A stretch of DNA of 64,000 bases from Tilletia caries (Eukaryota > Basidiomycota > Exobasidiomycetes > Tilletiales > Tilletiaceae): contig JALUTQ010000018.1 in assembly GCA_032718865.1 (NCBI GenBank), positions 682,001-746,000 of the forward strand. Direction: 5' to 3'. Every line of letters begins with the position of its first letter. Positions within the stretch are counted from its first letter, which is position 1. Below the pieces are notes generated by a model that was given only the letters and a program-made list of their open reading frames with translations, had not been told where the DNA came from and did no database searches. Positions 25,026 to 36,822 of this stretch are shown one piece after another. The position numbers and the translations under genes were made by a program.

Positions 25026-26999
25026 ATGCCACACTTCGATCATCTACCTCGTGAGGAGAGCGAGACCGAGACCGAGACCGAGACCGAATCGTCGTCATCC
25101 GTTGGAGTCGTCAGAACCAAGACCAAGCCCAGCAAGCCGAAACGGGACATCCTCGCATGGACAGAGAACGTCACCAAGGAATCGCTGGACGACTTCCTCA
25201 GCGCGCATCAGCCCTCGAAGACAAAAAACTCCGCAGACGGGTGGATCTGGGTTCGGAGTGCTCGGAATCCCCATGCGAATCTGAGCCGGGAGGAGAAGGA
25301 GTTCTTTGGGGAGGCTGTGGGGCAGGCGATGCAAGTGGCGGAAGATGTGATGAAGAAGGCGGAGGAGATCAAGGTGAGTCGGAAAGAGAGGGTCCCATTT
25401 CTTCTTCTGACTCTGTAGAACTTCTGACTTAAACTTCTTCCGACTGATAGAACGATCCCAATGTTCCGGTGCGAACGTCGAAGAAGGGACCGGGTCGCAG
25501 AGATCAGCTCAACAAACAGGGCGACATCCTGCTTGCCGAGCTCAAGAAAATCGGTGAGCTCCTGTGTCCCCAACTCTTTCTCCCTCTTCCGAGCTTTCGG
25601 AGTCCGGACAGCGTTTGACTGATGCTCCTGTCGTTCTCAAGGAACATCCTCACCCGCCCTCGCGACTGGTAAATGGATGTGGTTCGAACCGGCGGAGAAA
25701 GTCGACACCCTCTTTTCCGTCCTAGCTCGCTCCCTGATCGACGGACCCTTGGCGAGATTGGGATATAACGAACCCGAGGGGCCCGTGGTACATACGCTCA
25801 AAGTCGCCACTGCGGATTCGGCTAAATCTGATGACAGGAAGGATCAACAGTTTCTCATATGCTTGTACTTTGACAGCATTTGGGAGAAGAAGCATGCCAA
25901 GGAGGTGAGTTACTGAGCTTGCTTGAAGCAATCCGTCCCTGCAACAGCTGATCAAGGTACTTTCATTTCATAGGTCCTTCACTCCCTTGCTGCCGAGCAC
26001 GGAGTGCACCATCCCTCAGCCGCCAAAGCCGACCTGTACACCTACGTCAACCTGACTTCAAATCACCCAACCAAAGCACGCTCATCGAACTGGCGCCCGA
26101 CCGAGCTCATCCTGACGGACGTCTATGACGACCTCAAGGAGGCCTTTTGGCAGATGAAGAAGAGTGGGGACTGGGACCGGGCGGAGAAGGAGGATCGGGA
26201 GCAGTTTCGGAAGATCGTTGGGGGGAGGGGGAGCTTGGGTGTGGGAGAGGCGGGGGGTGGACCTGGCTTGGCGGCGGGCGTGGGTGAGAAGGTGAAAGGG
26301 AAAGGGAAGGGTAAGAAGGATGACGGCGACGAACGGACAGGCACGGAGTCAAAGCCAAATTCGCCCCCTACAAAAGTAGATCGGCACCCCTCGGCAACTG
26401 CAGGAGTCGGAGACCTCCAGGCAACAGCGTCGGGCTCTTCAACTAAGATCATGCCTCCACCGCGTACAAAGGTCATCAAGCCGACCATCGTAGCCGGGAA
26501 GCCGATCGCGTTCGCCCAGGACTCTGACTCGGAGGAGGACGACGAGGCCGAGGCGGAGCGGGCGAGGGAGCGGGCTCGACGGGGTGGACTGGCGCGGTTA
26601 GCCGCGCGCGAAGGGACCAAAGCCTCAGCTCGGCCTGCGAAACCATTCATCTCACATGGTCCGCGAGTCGATACGGAGCGTCCTTCTGCTCCCCAAGTTT
26701 CGAACGGAAAAAAACGCTCGCTTGGTGCGATGCAGAGTGGAGGGGACGGTGATGCGTCTGAGACGGAGTCGGAAACGGAGTCGGAATCGGAGGAGGAGGA
26801 GGAGGATGCGAAGGTTGATAGGAGGGTGATCCCTCCGACGAAGCGTGTGCGCTTGGGTGGGAATGGGCGGGCTGCGTCTGGGTCTGGGTCGGGGTCAGGG
26901 TCAGGGACAGGGGCGGGGAAAGGGAAGCAGCCTGTTCGTGGGACGGCCCGGGCATCGTCGGTTTCCTCGCAGGCGTCTTCGGGGACGGCGAGCGAGTGA
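25026..26999 (+). CDS. BLES03/DUF1917 (eIF4E-like fold) domain protein
   Basis: Four exons (25026-25373, 25451-25553, 25642-25904, 25974-26999) give 579 aa. The conserved part has DGWIWVRSARNP, then TGKWMWFEPAEKVD near residue 159, FLICLYFDSIWEK, and after the third splice a segment with DLYTYVNLTSNHP and RSSNWRPTELI. This is the pattern of BLES03/C11orf68-type proteins, whose fold resembles eIF4E and whose role is unknown. The C-terminal about 200 residues are disordered: Glu/Asp/Lys-rich with Ser/Gly tracts and a basic PPTKRVRLG stretch that could be a nuclear signal. The repeat ETETETET near the N-terminus comes from a GAGACC array (25067-25088). Confidence 0.7.
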
Positions 27000-27439
27000 A
27001 AGGAAAGGTGCGATGCGAACTCGATCTCGACTTAGGTCTACCCTCATGAATACCATTTTGCCTTACGTCTCGGGAAACATGGCCCTCAATAGACGCTGTC
27101 AAGGCTTCCCCAATTTTGCTCTGTATAATCCCCCTGCTGTAGCACACCCATCATCGCATCATCAACAAAGAACTAAAGGTTTCGCTCCCCCAATCCTGTC
27201 CTGGCCCAACTTGACTTGACTCTGGGGCGAGCTTGAGGGAGAGCGACGTCTTGTAGAGCCTGATGATGCCGTCGATCTTGCCATCGATGAGATCACGATT
27301 CCCTCGCTTCCTGCGATGCCCCATGGACGCCGTTATTCTTCCATCATCAATTTCTTTCTTCTCGACGACTACGACGACGATCATCGTTCTGACACCGACA
27401 CAAGCTGACCCTCTCTTTCCCTCTCTGTCTTTGGAAAAG
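27000..27439. other. Intergenic region upstream of siderophore acyltransferase
   Basis: A 440-bp gap between two genes on the same strand. I see no gene. No clear GATAA cluster, which might be expected for an iron-regulated gene, was noticed. Confidence 0.4.
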
Positions 27440-28945
27440 ATGTTGGCCTCCCGCTTTGCTCAGTCCTGTGTTCACTCCGCCCCTCCCCCTGCTCCGGCAA
27501 ATGAAGCCAGCACCCCGTCTTCCTTTGACCTAATCCTTCCAGATGGTCAAACTCTGCACGTCAAAGTCCAGCCTGCTTCTTCCTCGGCTTCTTCTGCAAC
27601 AAAGCAGAGTGAGATCTCCGTCACGTCCTCCGCCGCAGAGGACGAGACTCTGTACACGATCGCGCTCCAACACCCTGCGCCGGAATTCGCATCGCCCACG
27701 GAAGAACCGGACGACAACTCGCTCCATGCGCGCTCGCTCCGCGCGCCGCAGATCCTCCGGCTGGGTCCCGCCGACTCCTTGTCGGAGAACGCGACGGAGA
27801 CGGAGGTGTGGAACATCCAGTATGTGATCTTCACACTGTGGCCCGAACAGGAACTGGTCGTGCTTACGCCGCGGGCGATCGAAGATGCCGGCTTGGACGG
27901 TCTGCGACGACGGATTTTGACGTCGGGTATGGCGGTTGAACAACCGGCTGCGAAGTCTGACTCTGATGCGGTCTCGAAGAGTTCGGGCGCTCTCTTGTTA
28001 CTTCGGTCTTCGTTCTGGGCAGGCGCGGGACAGGGCGCCTTGGAAGGAACGGCCTTCGCACCCTGGATTCTCCCCCGCCCACTCCAAAGCGCCCTAACCC
28101 GGACCCACACCCCCTCCATAATCCCACACCTCACCCCCCCGCGATCCCCGCTGCCCAAACCGACGTACAAAGTCGAGGGACCCCTGTACGTGCGCTACAT
28201 CCCGCACCTGAAACAGACGCTCTCCTTCCGCCTCGTGGACCCGGAGGACGGAAAGGATGTGGAAAACTTCGCGAAGTGGCAAGATTCGGACCGGGTTCAT
28301 GCGGGCTGGCGTCAGCGGTCGCCTACGCTCGATGAACATCGCGCGTATCTCCGCAGCACACACGAGTCGTCGAGCTCCCTGGGTCTGATTGGGTATTGGG
28401 ACGAGGAGCCGTGGGGGTATGTGGAGGTGTATTGGGTTAAGGAGAGCAATATCGCGCCGTTCTTTGGGGTGCGGGAGTTTGATCGCGGCTTTCATGCGCT
28501 TGTGGGGGAGGAGAAGTTTAGGGGCGAGCATCGTGTGCGGGCGTGGATGAGCAGTGTGCTGCATGTGAGTTTTCTTTCCCGAAGTCTTTCGCCCCCCTCC
28601 GTCACTGACATTTTTTTCTTTGATGTCCCCAATCAAATGTGCATCTTATAGATGATCTTCCTCCTGGATCCACGCACCGACCGCGCCGTGTCCGAGCCTC
28701 GCGCAAGTAACGCCAAGATGGTCAACTACGAATGTCTGAATGGCGGGCATGTCGAGAAGGTGAGTTTTGGAGGGCGGGTGCAAAGTACCTGAACTCGATT
28801 CTCTGACCTTAGCTCCCCCTCTCTCTGACAGTTCATCGACCTCGGCCACAAGCGCGCTGCCCTCGTCCTCTTTCCGCGAGAACGGTTCTTCCAGCTGTGC
28901 CCCATGGCCTGGACGCCTCAGCCATCAGCGTCGTCACAAAAGTAG
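27440..28945 (+). CDS. SidL/SidF-type siderophore N-acyltransferase (IucB-like domain)
   Basis: Three exons (27440-28564, 28652-28759, 28832-28945) give 448 aa. The N-terminal half is a variable adaptor. The C-terminal GNAT-like part carries the family motifs: LYVRYIPHLKQTLSFRLVDP, a Trp/His segment (FAKWQDSDRVHAGWRQ), LIGYWDEEPWGYVEVYWVKE, FRGEHRVRAWMSS, FLLDPRTDRAVSEPRASN and GHKRAALVLFPRERFF. These are shared by fungal hydroxyornithine acyltransferases (SidL, SidF, Ustilago Fer5) and bacterial IucB/AlcB. It would acylate N5-hydroxyornithine for a ferrichrome- or fusarinine-type siderophore. No NRPS, monooxygenase or transporter lies nearby, which fits a stand-alone SidL-like gene better than a cluster member. 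Confidence 0.8.
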
Positions 28946-29689
28946 AAGAAGGAAGAGGATCTGGATCAGCTCTCAAGGAGTACACATACAAAGGCACTAG
29001 AAACGGCTCAGGAAATCAACCACGCAAGTGACTGGACTGGACAGGAGTATCAAAGTTCTTCTTCTCATTGGGTTGCATGATAATCTTTTCTTTTTCGAAA
29101 CAAGTACATGTGCTGTGTGAATGGTAGACGCGAGAGAGAGAGAGAGGGAGAGAGAGAGAGAGAGCGAAAGGAGGTGGGTTGGGAAAAGACAATCGCAGGA
29201 GGGTTTGGAAAGAGGGTAAAAACAGTAGAGCAACCCCAGGAGTGGAAGAACGAATTACGATGGGGGGTAGACTGAAGAGGGGGAGCGCGACTAGGGCAAG
29301 AGAGATGAGGGCTGGCAGGGTGGTGGGAAATCCAGATACGCAGCAGCGTCCCTGGCCCTGGCCCTTTCCCCGTTCTCCATCCCGAGCTGCAAGGGAGATC
29401 CCGATGTTGAAATTGTAAAGGGCGGATGGGAATGTAGGCGTGATGACTGAAACCAGACCGAAGGGGATGTCGTGACGAGGGGAACTTGAGATTGTACCGA
29501 GGAGATACGACTTTGGACGCGGGCCTTGTAAGATGTTGTGGTGACAGAGTCTCCTTTGCTTGAGGACGAGCTCATTGGAAAAGGGTTCGCGCAGGCCTTG
29601 GGGTTACCATCGGGATAATGTTGTATTCATCGGTCCTCTACCGGTCGAGTTTGAGATGAATGCAAACTTTTCTTTGGGGGGAACGCCCC
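28946..29689. other. Convergent 3' region with (GA)n tract
   Basis: A 744-bp gap between convergent stops. It contains a purine run of GA dinucleotides at about 29131-29166. No gene seen. Confidence 0.5.
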
Positions 29690-31617
29690 TCATTCGACCC
29701 GGTCCGAAAGGTTGAGCATCAACGTCGCCAGACAGCGCTTCGTAATCTGCAACGACGAGAAATCCCAGGGAGAGAACAAGCAAAAAGAAGGTGCGGGAAT
29801 GGGAAGGCAAGGGCACGGTCAGAGAAATGGACAGAGCGCCGAAGATTTTTTTTTGGGGGGGAGGGGGGAGGTTACGTACGTGATCGTTCTTGAGCAGGAT
29901 TGAGAATGTCGCATCGCGGAGTGGGCCGGGCAAGCAGGCGCGCAGAGCCTCGCGCGCTCTGTTCGAGGGGAGAAAAGGGACGGGTTCAGCCATCCGACCC
30001 TTAGGTTTCACAAAAGAAAAGGAATGGGGCCAAGATTGACTCACCTCGGGTTGTCTGAAAGACGGAGGTAGCAGCGCACGACATGCTTAAGCAGCCTAAC
30101 CGCCTGCGTCTCCACGATCTGCGCGACCATATTAGCCAACACGGTGCCGACCGCATAAAAACGCTCATACGTCTGACACACATACGACAGGCCCATATCG
30201 TCCAACAAAATCTTCTGGACGATGAAGATGGCCACCGTCTTGCTGAGCTCGGAGCCGGTCTCCATGATCCGGAGGCAGAGCGGGATGATCTCGGTGGAGA
30301 GGAGGAAGGTGATCACGTCGGAGTTGTCGTTTTGCTTGACGAGGGCGCCGATGACGCCGAGGGAGGTCAGGCGGAGGTATTCGAAGGGCTTGTTCTTGGA
30401 TGTGGTGTTGAGGAAGGGGTAGAGGAAGAGGGGGATGTGCGCTGTGGGAAGGAGTGATTCAGAGAGTGAGACACTGGAGAAAAGAAGAAGGACAGGACGC
30501 TGGGGGAAAAAAAAAAAAACTCACCCTGCAAGAAGAGACTCCTCGTCTCGGCATGGCTCGCAACGCACTGCAGCAGCGCCAGCGCATTACACACCCGATT
30601 ACTCGCATGCGCCGTCAGCGTCGGCGGACTCAGCATGGGATAAACAGCAATGATCTCCTGCAACAGACTGGACATGACGCCAAAGCTGTGCCAGAGCACA
30701 AGCGCAAGGTCGTCGTACTGCTCGCGCTTCTTGGACAGTTCGAGCAAGGCGTGCTCGCGTAAAGGGGACGAGCCAGGGTCGCCGTAGGGCAGACCTGTGA
30801 GTGCGTTTGTCGTCGATCCGATGGATTGCTTGTTGTTGTTCTGCGGATCGGAGGACGAAGCTGCGTTGGCGTGTGATGCAGTAGGCGAAGGAGCGGCACC
30901 GGTCCCATTGGCGCCCTGTCCCTGCCCAGGCCCAGCAGACGCATGAGTCGAAGCGGGCGTACCAGCCATCTGTCCCGACGACCCCTGCTGATTCCCACCC
31001 GGCCCAGCCTGATCAGGCCGCTGACAGAGCTGGGTGATCAGGTAGTACACGCTCAACGCGGTGTTGGGGTTCGACGTGCTCGGCGCGGGGCCCGAGGCTG
31101 CTGATGATGTGAGGGCGGTGCTGGGCGCGCCATTCCCTCCGCCGCCGCCGCCGCCGCCGTTGGCTGTGGAGTTGTTGGATGCGGATGCGGCTGATGGACC
31201 GCCGTTGCCGCCGCCTGGGTTATTGAGGGAGTGTGCCAGTGCTGAGGGTCCGCCGCCGAGGGAGAGGAGGTGCTGCTGCTGCTGTTGGGAGTGGGGCTGT
31301 AGTGAGCCGGGGACGGAGCCTGCGCCAAGGTGTGGACCGCCGTAGTGATGCTGCTGTTGATGCTGTTGCTGCTGCTGCTGTTGTTGTTGCTGTTGGAAAG
31401 GGTACTGGGAGTAGTGCTGTGCATAAGGCGAGGGCCCACCTGCGCCTAGACCGGGCATGCCCATCTGGGCGGCTCCAGCCGGTGTGGCTCTGCCTGCTGC
31501 ATTGCTGCTGCCTTGCTGTGCTGCGGAAGGGAGCGGGGAGGAGGTTGACTGTGCTGGGCTTGCGAATGCGCCGAGGTCGAGGCCTGCGAGGGATGCGTTG
31601 AAGGAGTTGAGGTTCAT
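29690..31617 (-). CDS. CAF40: CCR4-NOT subunit CAF40/CNOT9 (Rcd1 family)
   Basis: Four exons (31617-30525, 30441-30045, 29958-29880, 29746-29690) join in phase to 541 aa. The C-terminal about 250 residues are the near-invariant Rcd1 armadillo domain: [76 protein letters not shown], and the end [17 protein letters not shown]. The N-terminal about 285 residues are disordered and species-specific, with a glutamine run, His and Gly runs and a short conserved LITQLCQRP just before the domain. CNOT9 docks mRNA-binding proteins to the deadenylase in the cytoplasm. Confidence 0.94.
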
Positions 31618-34600
31618 CCGATGTGCTGCGGGAGCCAACTGCGATGCTGGCACGTCTCCTTGGCTTGCGTTCTCGAGATAGCAACGCTGTCTGCTGTCGA
31701 TGATCGATGCTCCTTGCTGCTGCTGTTGGCTGCTGCTCCCCAAAGGGTCGAGCTTCGAGCTTCGACCTGGGCCGCGCCTGCTGCGTGGGAAAATCCACAA
31801 CACCACATCCTCCACATCAGACCACCTTTCCAAGGGATCAATCGACCAACATTCCTGTTCACCACCACGCCCAACTCAACATCCAATTCGTTGTCTTCCC
31901 CTGCTTTCTCGGCCCTCTCTGCTCACAGCTCTGTCTTCTTCAATCGTCTCTCTAGGATGGCCGGGTCTGATGCTGACCGCTGACTTACATATTATCTTTC
32001 TTACCCTGCACCTCTTCCTCCTCCTCGTCACCCCCTTGACTTTCTCTGTCCCACATTTCTGCTCCCAGTGTCCTTCTTCTGTACGAACTCCCATAGGTCC
32101 CACGGAATCGGGTATCGACATTCATCCACCGCTCGAAGCAGATCTCGAACCACAAAGGGGGGGCTTCTCTCGTTCGCGAACTTCAATCTGACCGCCTGTA
32201 ACCTTCTCCTCCCTCCTCCTGCCTCTGCGCAAGCGTTCCCTCCATCGAGCGACCTTCCAAAGCGGATCGCCCTTTTCTGCCCGGTGGACCTATGTTCGCT
32301 CGCGTCGCGGTACTCACGTGGACCAACGCAACTTCGCCGGATGGCCAGCACAAGGCCCGATACACCGCTCAACTCCCCGACTTTCGCTCTCCCGGATTTC
32401 TCAGTCACACCACACGCACATTTGGCCGACAAACATCTTTCACATCACGCATCAGATTTTTCCTCTTCGCGAGATCGAGCTGGCCTTCTATCGCCGAAGG
32501 ACCTTCCAAACTGCAAACATACATACCAAATCCCAATCCCCCAACAAAAATACCCAAGGCTTTGGAGCCGAAGAAGCAATGCAGGTACCGACGACGCCCG
32601 ACGCCCCGCAACAGGCGGGCCTGGCATCTCGCATTCACCACGTCTCTGGTACATAACATACATGCATGTGGTAGCATGCGACCATGGCACCATGCGCTGC
32701 TTTCCTTGTATAAATTTCTGTTTGCTTTGTCACATCGTTCATCTCGAAAAGCTCCCGCAGTCCGCAGGGCGCAGTAGAGGCGAGGCGGACTGACGGAGGC
32801 CATGGCCCGTGGGTGGAGCATGCAGCCCTGGGGCTATGACGGAGCCGACAAAGGGCGAAAGAGTCAGTAGCATGCGTGAGGAAGCAGAGATAATGTTTGG
32901 ATGGGCGGAAGCTTGAGCTTGTGTCTCGCCTGTGTTTCAGCTCTCAACATCGTTTGTGCGACAGACGTCCACGCCGCTGAGCCCCAGGCAGGAAGGCGGA
33001 GGGGGAGGACCAAGCAACGCCGCCTGGGGCCTGGCAAGCTGCGCCATACATAGGACCGCGTGGGTTGAGCGTTGAGCGTCGAGAGCGTCGAGGTTGCAAG
33101 CAGGTTCAGTGCAAGGATGAGACGTTCAGACAAGGAAAGTTACACCATGCATCATACTGTCTGAGAGGTGCCAGGGCGCGGCGCTCGTTCGAGTCGTCTC
33201 TTCGCTGCCATGCGGGACTGCTGCGGGCTCGCCTTGGATTCGAGCTCCGTGCTCCGCGTGCACGCTTGCACAAGTGCACAGCTGTCATCCTGCATCCACC
33301 TCATCGAAATTCGAGAGCATCGTCAGAAAGTGAATGATGATGCTGCGATGCTGTGGATTCGAAAGTTCGAACACGACAAGTTCATCCTCATCGTCGAGCG
33401 CACTGCGCACTCGTTCAACAAGACGCCGAGCTCAAGGAATGTCTGATGTCTGTCGCTGGCGCGCCGCTGCTCCAGAGTCCAGTCAGTGTCAACGAGAATG
33501 GACACTTGTCGACAACAATACTGATGGTGAAGGTGACGAACTGACGATGGTGAAGCCCCGGATGAACATGAACCACGATCGTGAGGAATGGTGCAATTTA
33601 ACCAACAGAATTCGCATAAGAGAGGCGCTAGCGCCGTGTTCCTGGGCTAACATATCTTGCATATGGGAGGGCTAAGACAGAGTTTGCCGTTCCTTAAGCC
33701 TGAATGTGCCCTTACTTTCTATTTTATCTTTGCCACGCACGCTCACGGGAACCACACGAAGACCGACACCGCCGGCACCACCTCGACCTCCCACACATCA
33801 AAGCCGAACGAAGAAGGGAGTGCCTGCGCGAGCCCGTCGTGGAGAGACTTGTTCAGCTGTGTGAACGCATGAATTGGCATCTTGCGTGGTGCTCAGGTGC
33901 TGGTAGCTACCAACCTTGCGACTTTATCTGCTGGTGGACGTCTGAGAAGGTATTATTGCCTCTTTATGATCATGCTGGCGACGATGCTGCGGATTTCCGT
34001 CAATACATAATCCCTGTCGAATTGGCCAACGTCCACGGAGGCATCAGGCCAGCCGGCGGTGAGCAGAGCGAGCCAGGAGGGTGTCCCCGTTCTATGTATC
34101 GTCTCTCCAAGCTTGTGCGGTGGATGTTTTTTAAAGCAAACTGGAGGCTGGAGGCGTGGAGGGAAAGCTTGTGCAAAGACTACTTGACTCTGCTCCCATC
34201 ATCTCTAGCGCTGTCTTATTCATTATTTATGTATTGTGCCGGTCACGCCACGAACCACGCCTCCCCTGCCCTTATTACATATTTTCCTCTCGGACGGCGG
34301 ACCCGTCGGCGTGGTTTGTGGGATTGTCAGCATCGCCGACGGTTGTCTCCCTGGATTCAGAGGAGGGCGAGGAGCGCGGGCGAGGTTGTCTTGGCTTCTG
34401 GGTGCTGCTGAAGGGAAGGAGACGCCAAGGAGGGAAGGTAGGCAGGCGGGTACGGCGGTGAGTAGGGAGCCGAGCGAAGGGGGTTTGGTTCGAAGGGGGA
34501 GAGACGGGAGGGTGGCACATGGCACAGGGCACTGGAGCAGCGATTCCCGAGAAGTTTCAATTTCGTGGGCCAATCAAGATGACGAGTGGAACATAGCGCG

Positions 34601-34875
34601 TACCTTTTGCGCGTGCATGCAGGCCCACTTTGTATGACTATAGAGACCGATGAATTGGAGCAGAGAGTGGGCAGTGGCGCTGCCTTGCTTTTGTTGTGCG
34701 TTCTGTATTTAGGTCAGTTCTGCAGTCGCCCTTCTGCAGCAGGCACCTCCTTTTCTCCCTCTCTCGTACCCTCTTGATCTTCGCCTTCGCCTTCGTCCAG
34801 TCCACCACCTTCTTGCAGTGAAAGGGTGCTCTCACCTTGACCTTTCCCACAGCGAGGTCTCTCTCACCACACACG
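31618..34875. other. Gene-poor 3.3-kb interval
   Basis: CAF40 promoter on the left and the repeat-precursor promoter on the right. Between them I find only short frames with no recognisable domain. The best is an ATG-started frame at 32341-32793, listed separately. Nothing resembling a transposase, tRNA or rRNA was seen. Base composition between about 33600 and 34250 is visibly more AT-rich than in the genes. Confidence 0.4.
32341..32793 (+). CDS. Possible small unknown protein
   Basis: 150 codons from ATG at 32341. The first about 110 residues (start MASTRPDTPLNSPTFALPDF) are Ser/Pro/His-rich and could be real; the remainder is Cys/His-rich without motif. No homologous family recognised and no neighbouring exon obvious. 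Equally likely to be a chance frame. Confidence 0.15.
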   Translation: MASTRPDTPLNSPTFALPDFSVTPHAHLADKHLSHHASDFSSSRDRAGLLSPKDLPNCKHTYQIPIPQQKYPRLWSRRSNAGTDDARRPATGGPGISHSPRLWYITYMHVVACDHGTMRCFPCINFCLLCHIVHLEKLPQSAGRSRGEAD

Positions 34876-36006
34876 ATGCGGATCTCAATCTCATTCGCAG
34901 CAATACTCGCCTTTGCCGTCGTGGCGATAGCAGCACCGGCACCGGCACCGGAACAACACAATGACCTCGTAAATCGAGAACCTCTCGGCACTTCGTGGCC
35001 CCCGGGACGGCCCTGGAGACATGCGCAGGCACAGCAGGCGGAGGACAGCAGTGAACAGCCTGCCGCCACACTTGACGCCGACGCCGATGCCGACGTCACC
35101 ACCGCACCCGTCGACGAAGCCGCCCAAGACGTAGTAGCAGACGACGAATCTCGCGGAAACGGCCATGGGAACGGTCACGCTTACGGCCACGGCCACGGCA
35201 ACGGTAACGCACCCGCCAAGGACTGGGGCAGCTGGGGTGGGGGAATGAACAACGCATGGAAGAAGGACCTGCCCCCGCAAGCCCACGGCCACGGTCCGCC
35301 CGACGGTGGCCCACCCGGTCTCGAAGGTGGTCGGGGCCCACCCGGTGGAGGACCGGCGAAGGACTGGGGAAGTTGGGGTGGGGGTATGAACAATGCTTGG
35401 AGGAAGGACCTCCCCCCTCAAGCCCAAGGACACGGAAAAGGCCACGCCTACGGCCGTCCGAACGCAGACTGGGTCATCGGTAACGGGTGGAAGAAGCGGG
35501 ACGCCGGCCCGGCCCACGGTGCGACTGCGCCTAAGCCCGCGAAGGATTTTACGAACCCGGGGAATACGGGCTTCAAGAAGCGGGGACGTGGTGGGAATGG
35601 ACATGGTCGATTCGGCGACGACGATGCCGACGTTGACGTGTCCGACAACGATGACGGACCTGGACACCACGGTGGTGGGCCTCCTTTTGGACTTGGTGGA
35701 CCGCACCAGGGCAAGGGCTGGCAGGTGGGCCATGGCTGGAAGCGGGCGGAGGAGGAGAAGGAGAAGCGGCTCTTCGGCGGCGGCGGTGGTGGCAACAAGC
35801 GACCGAGTCAAAAACAACCGACCCACCAACAACAGCAACAACAACAACAGGAGCCGGTCGTAGGAGTGACGACGGGTGCTGTTGAGGCTGTTGTTGCGCC
35901 TGTTGTGGAGGTTGCACCTGCGCCTGCGTCTGACTGGAACCGGATGAAGTCGTGGAAGAAGGATGTTGGTGCACACCACGAGCACGAGGGCCCGCACCAC
36001 CACTGA
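34876..36006 (+). CDS. Secreted repeat precursor with dibasic (Kex2-type) sites after aromatic-bounded cores
   Basis: 376 aa, single exon. Residues 1-20 (MRISISFAAILAFAVVAIAA) are a signal peptide followed by PAPAPEQ. An acidic pro-region runs to about 92. Six units follow in which a short core ends in an aromatic residue and a dibasic pair: DWGSWGGGMNNAW-KK (116-130), the same core with RK (163-177), DWVIGNGW-KKR (198-208), DFTNPGNTGF-KKR (224-236), GWQVGHGW-KR (281-290) and DWNRMKSW-KK (353-362). Four are preceded by PA(K/S). Spacers are Gly/His/Pro-rich (HGHGNGHAYGHGHG-like), with one polyglutamine run and a His-rich C-terminus. The layout is that of fungal Kex2-processed repeat proteins, which release short secreted peptides (alpha-factor-like pheromones, repellents, RiPP precursors). 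Which of these it is cannot be read from sequence. No CaaX box, so it is not a basidiomycete lipopeptide pheromone. Confidence 0.8.
   Translation: MRISISFAAILAFAVVAIAAPAPAPEQHNDLVNREPLGTSWPPGRPWRHAQAQQAEDSSEQPAATLDADADADVTTAPVDEAAQDVVADDESRGNGHGNGHAYGHGHGNGNAPAKDWGSWGGGMNNAWKKDLPPQAHGHGPPDGGPPGLEGGRGPPGGGPAKDWGSWGGGMNNAWRKDLPPQAQGHGKGHAYGRPNADWVIGNGWKKRDAGPAHGATAPKPAKDFTNPGNTGFKKRGRGGNGHGRFGDDDADVDVSDNDDGPGHHGGGPPFGLGGPHQGKGWQVGHGWKRAEEEKEKRLFGGGGGGNKRPSQKQPTHQQQQQQQQEPVVGVTTGAVEAVVAPVVEVAPAPASDWNRMKSWKKDVGAHHEHEGPHHH
35212..35286 (+). repeat. Precursor repeat unit 1 (PAKDWGSWGGGMNNAWKKD)
   Basis: Encodes residues 113-137. It is nearly identical at protein level to unit 2 at 35353-35427, which differs by RK for KK. 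Confidence 0.9.
35353..35427 (+). repeat. Precursor repeat unit 2 (PAKDWGSWGGGMNNAWRKD)
   Basis: Encodes residues 160-184. Third-base differences from unit 1 show it is not a very recent copy, while the peptide is conserved. Confidence 0.9.
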
Positions 36007-36822
36007 GCGGAAGGCGCCCCGACCCCGACCCCGACCCGGACTCCCGACTGTCGAGCCACGAGATACATCTCTTTTCCAAGTCCCCTGGAATCTCTTCCAT
36101 CTTCTTCCTCCATCTCTCCAGTTTTTTTTTTTTTCAAGAAGCGACGGGTTCGACTCCTTTTTTCACCACCTTTTCTGCATTCCGGTCTCTTCTACACTTG
36201 GACAACCCATCCCCATATTTCGATATTCCAAACGGTTTCTCTTTCGACCCCTCCCCCTTCGCCAGCCAGCCACCCGCCGCCCCTTCCCCGCCGTTCGACT
36301 ATACTACTTCGGTGACACATACCTTACCCTCTGGCTTTATAACCAAACCCTTTTCTCTCTGCTACGGGCTCTCTCTCTCTCTCTCTCTCTCCGCTTTCCA
36401 TCTTCTTCCCCTCCTTCCCTTCTTTGCCTTCTTCCCTCACACACGGAGCAGCAACACACACACACACCACCACACACACGCTCATTTACCTCGTCCCACT
36501 CCTCCTGCCGCTGTTTTATTACACCTCCTTCCCCCCTCTCTCTCTCGCTCTCAACGTCTCTCCGCTTTCTGCTTCCGATCTGCACATAGTAGTAGTTCAG
36601 ATACTCGCTATCATTTACCTTATCGAATTCCATAAAAAAAAATTGTGCATACAGGTCTCGTCGTGTTGCATCGTCCGTGCCTCGGGAGAGGGCTCCCGTC
36701 GCTGGCGAGATGGGGGACCATCAATGCTGGAATGGAGAATGACAGTTGTGTTCGATTACGCTCGAAACTCTGCGGGGGAAATCCATCAAGGATCCCCCGC
36801 CCGGCCGGCCGGCTTCAGGGTT
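36007..36822. other. Convergent 3' region with (CT)n and (CA)n tracts
   Basis: An 816-bp gap between the precursor stop and the convergent SPC1 stop. It is C/T-rich with a (CT)n run at about 36369-36391 and (CA)n near 36450-36480. No gene supported. Confidence 0.5.

Noticed and set aside
33704..34411. Open frame of about 235 codons in the gene-poor interval
   Set aside because: Irregular composition, no conserved motif and no supporting exon structure.
34876..36006. Basidiomycete mating pheromone
   Set aside because: Those precursors are short and end in a CaaX box; this one is 376 aa, has a signal peptide and ends in a His run.
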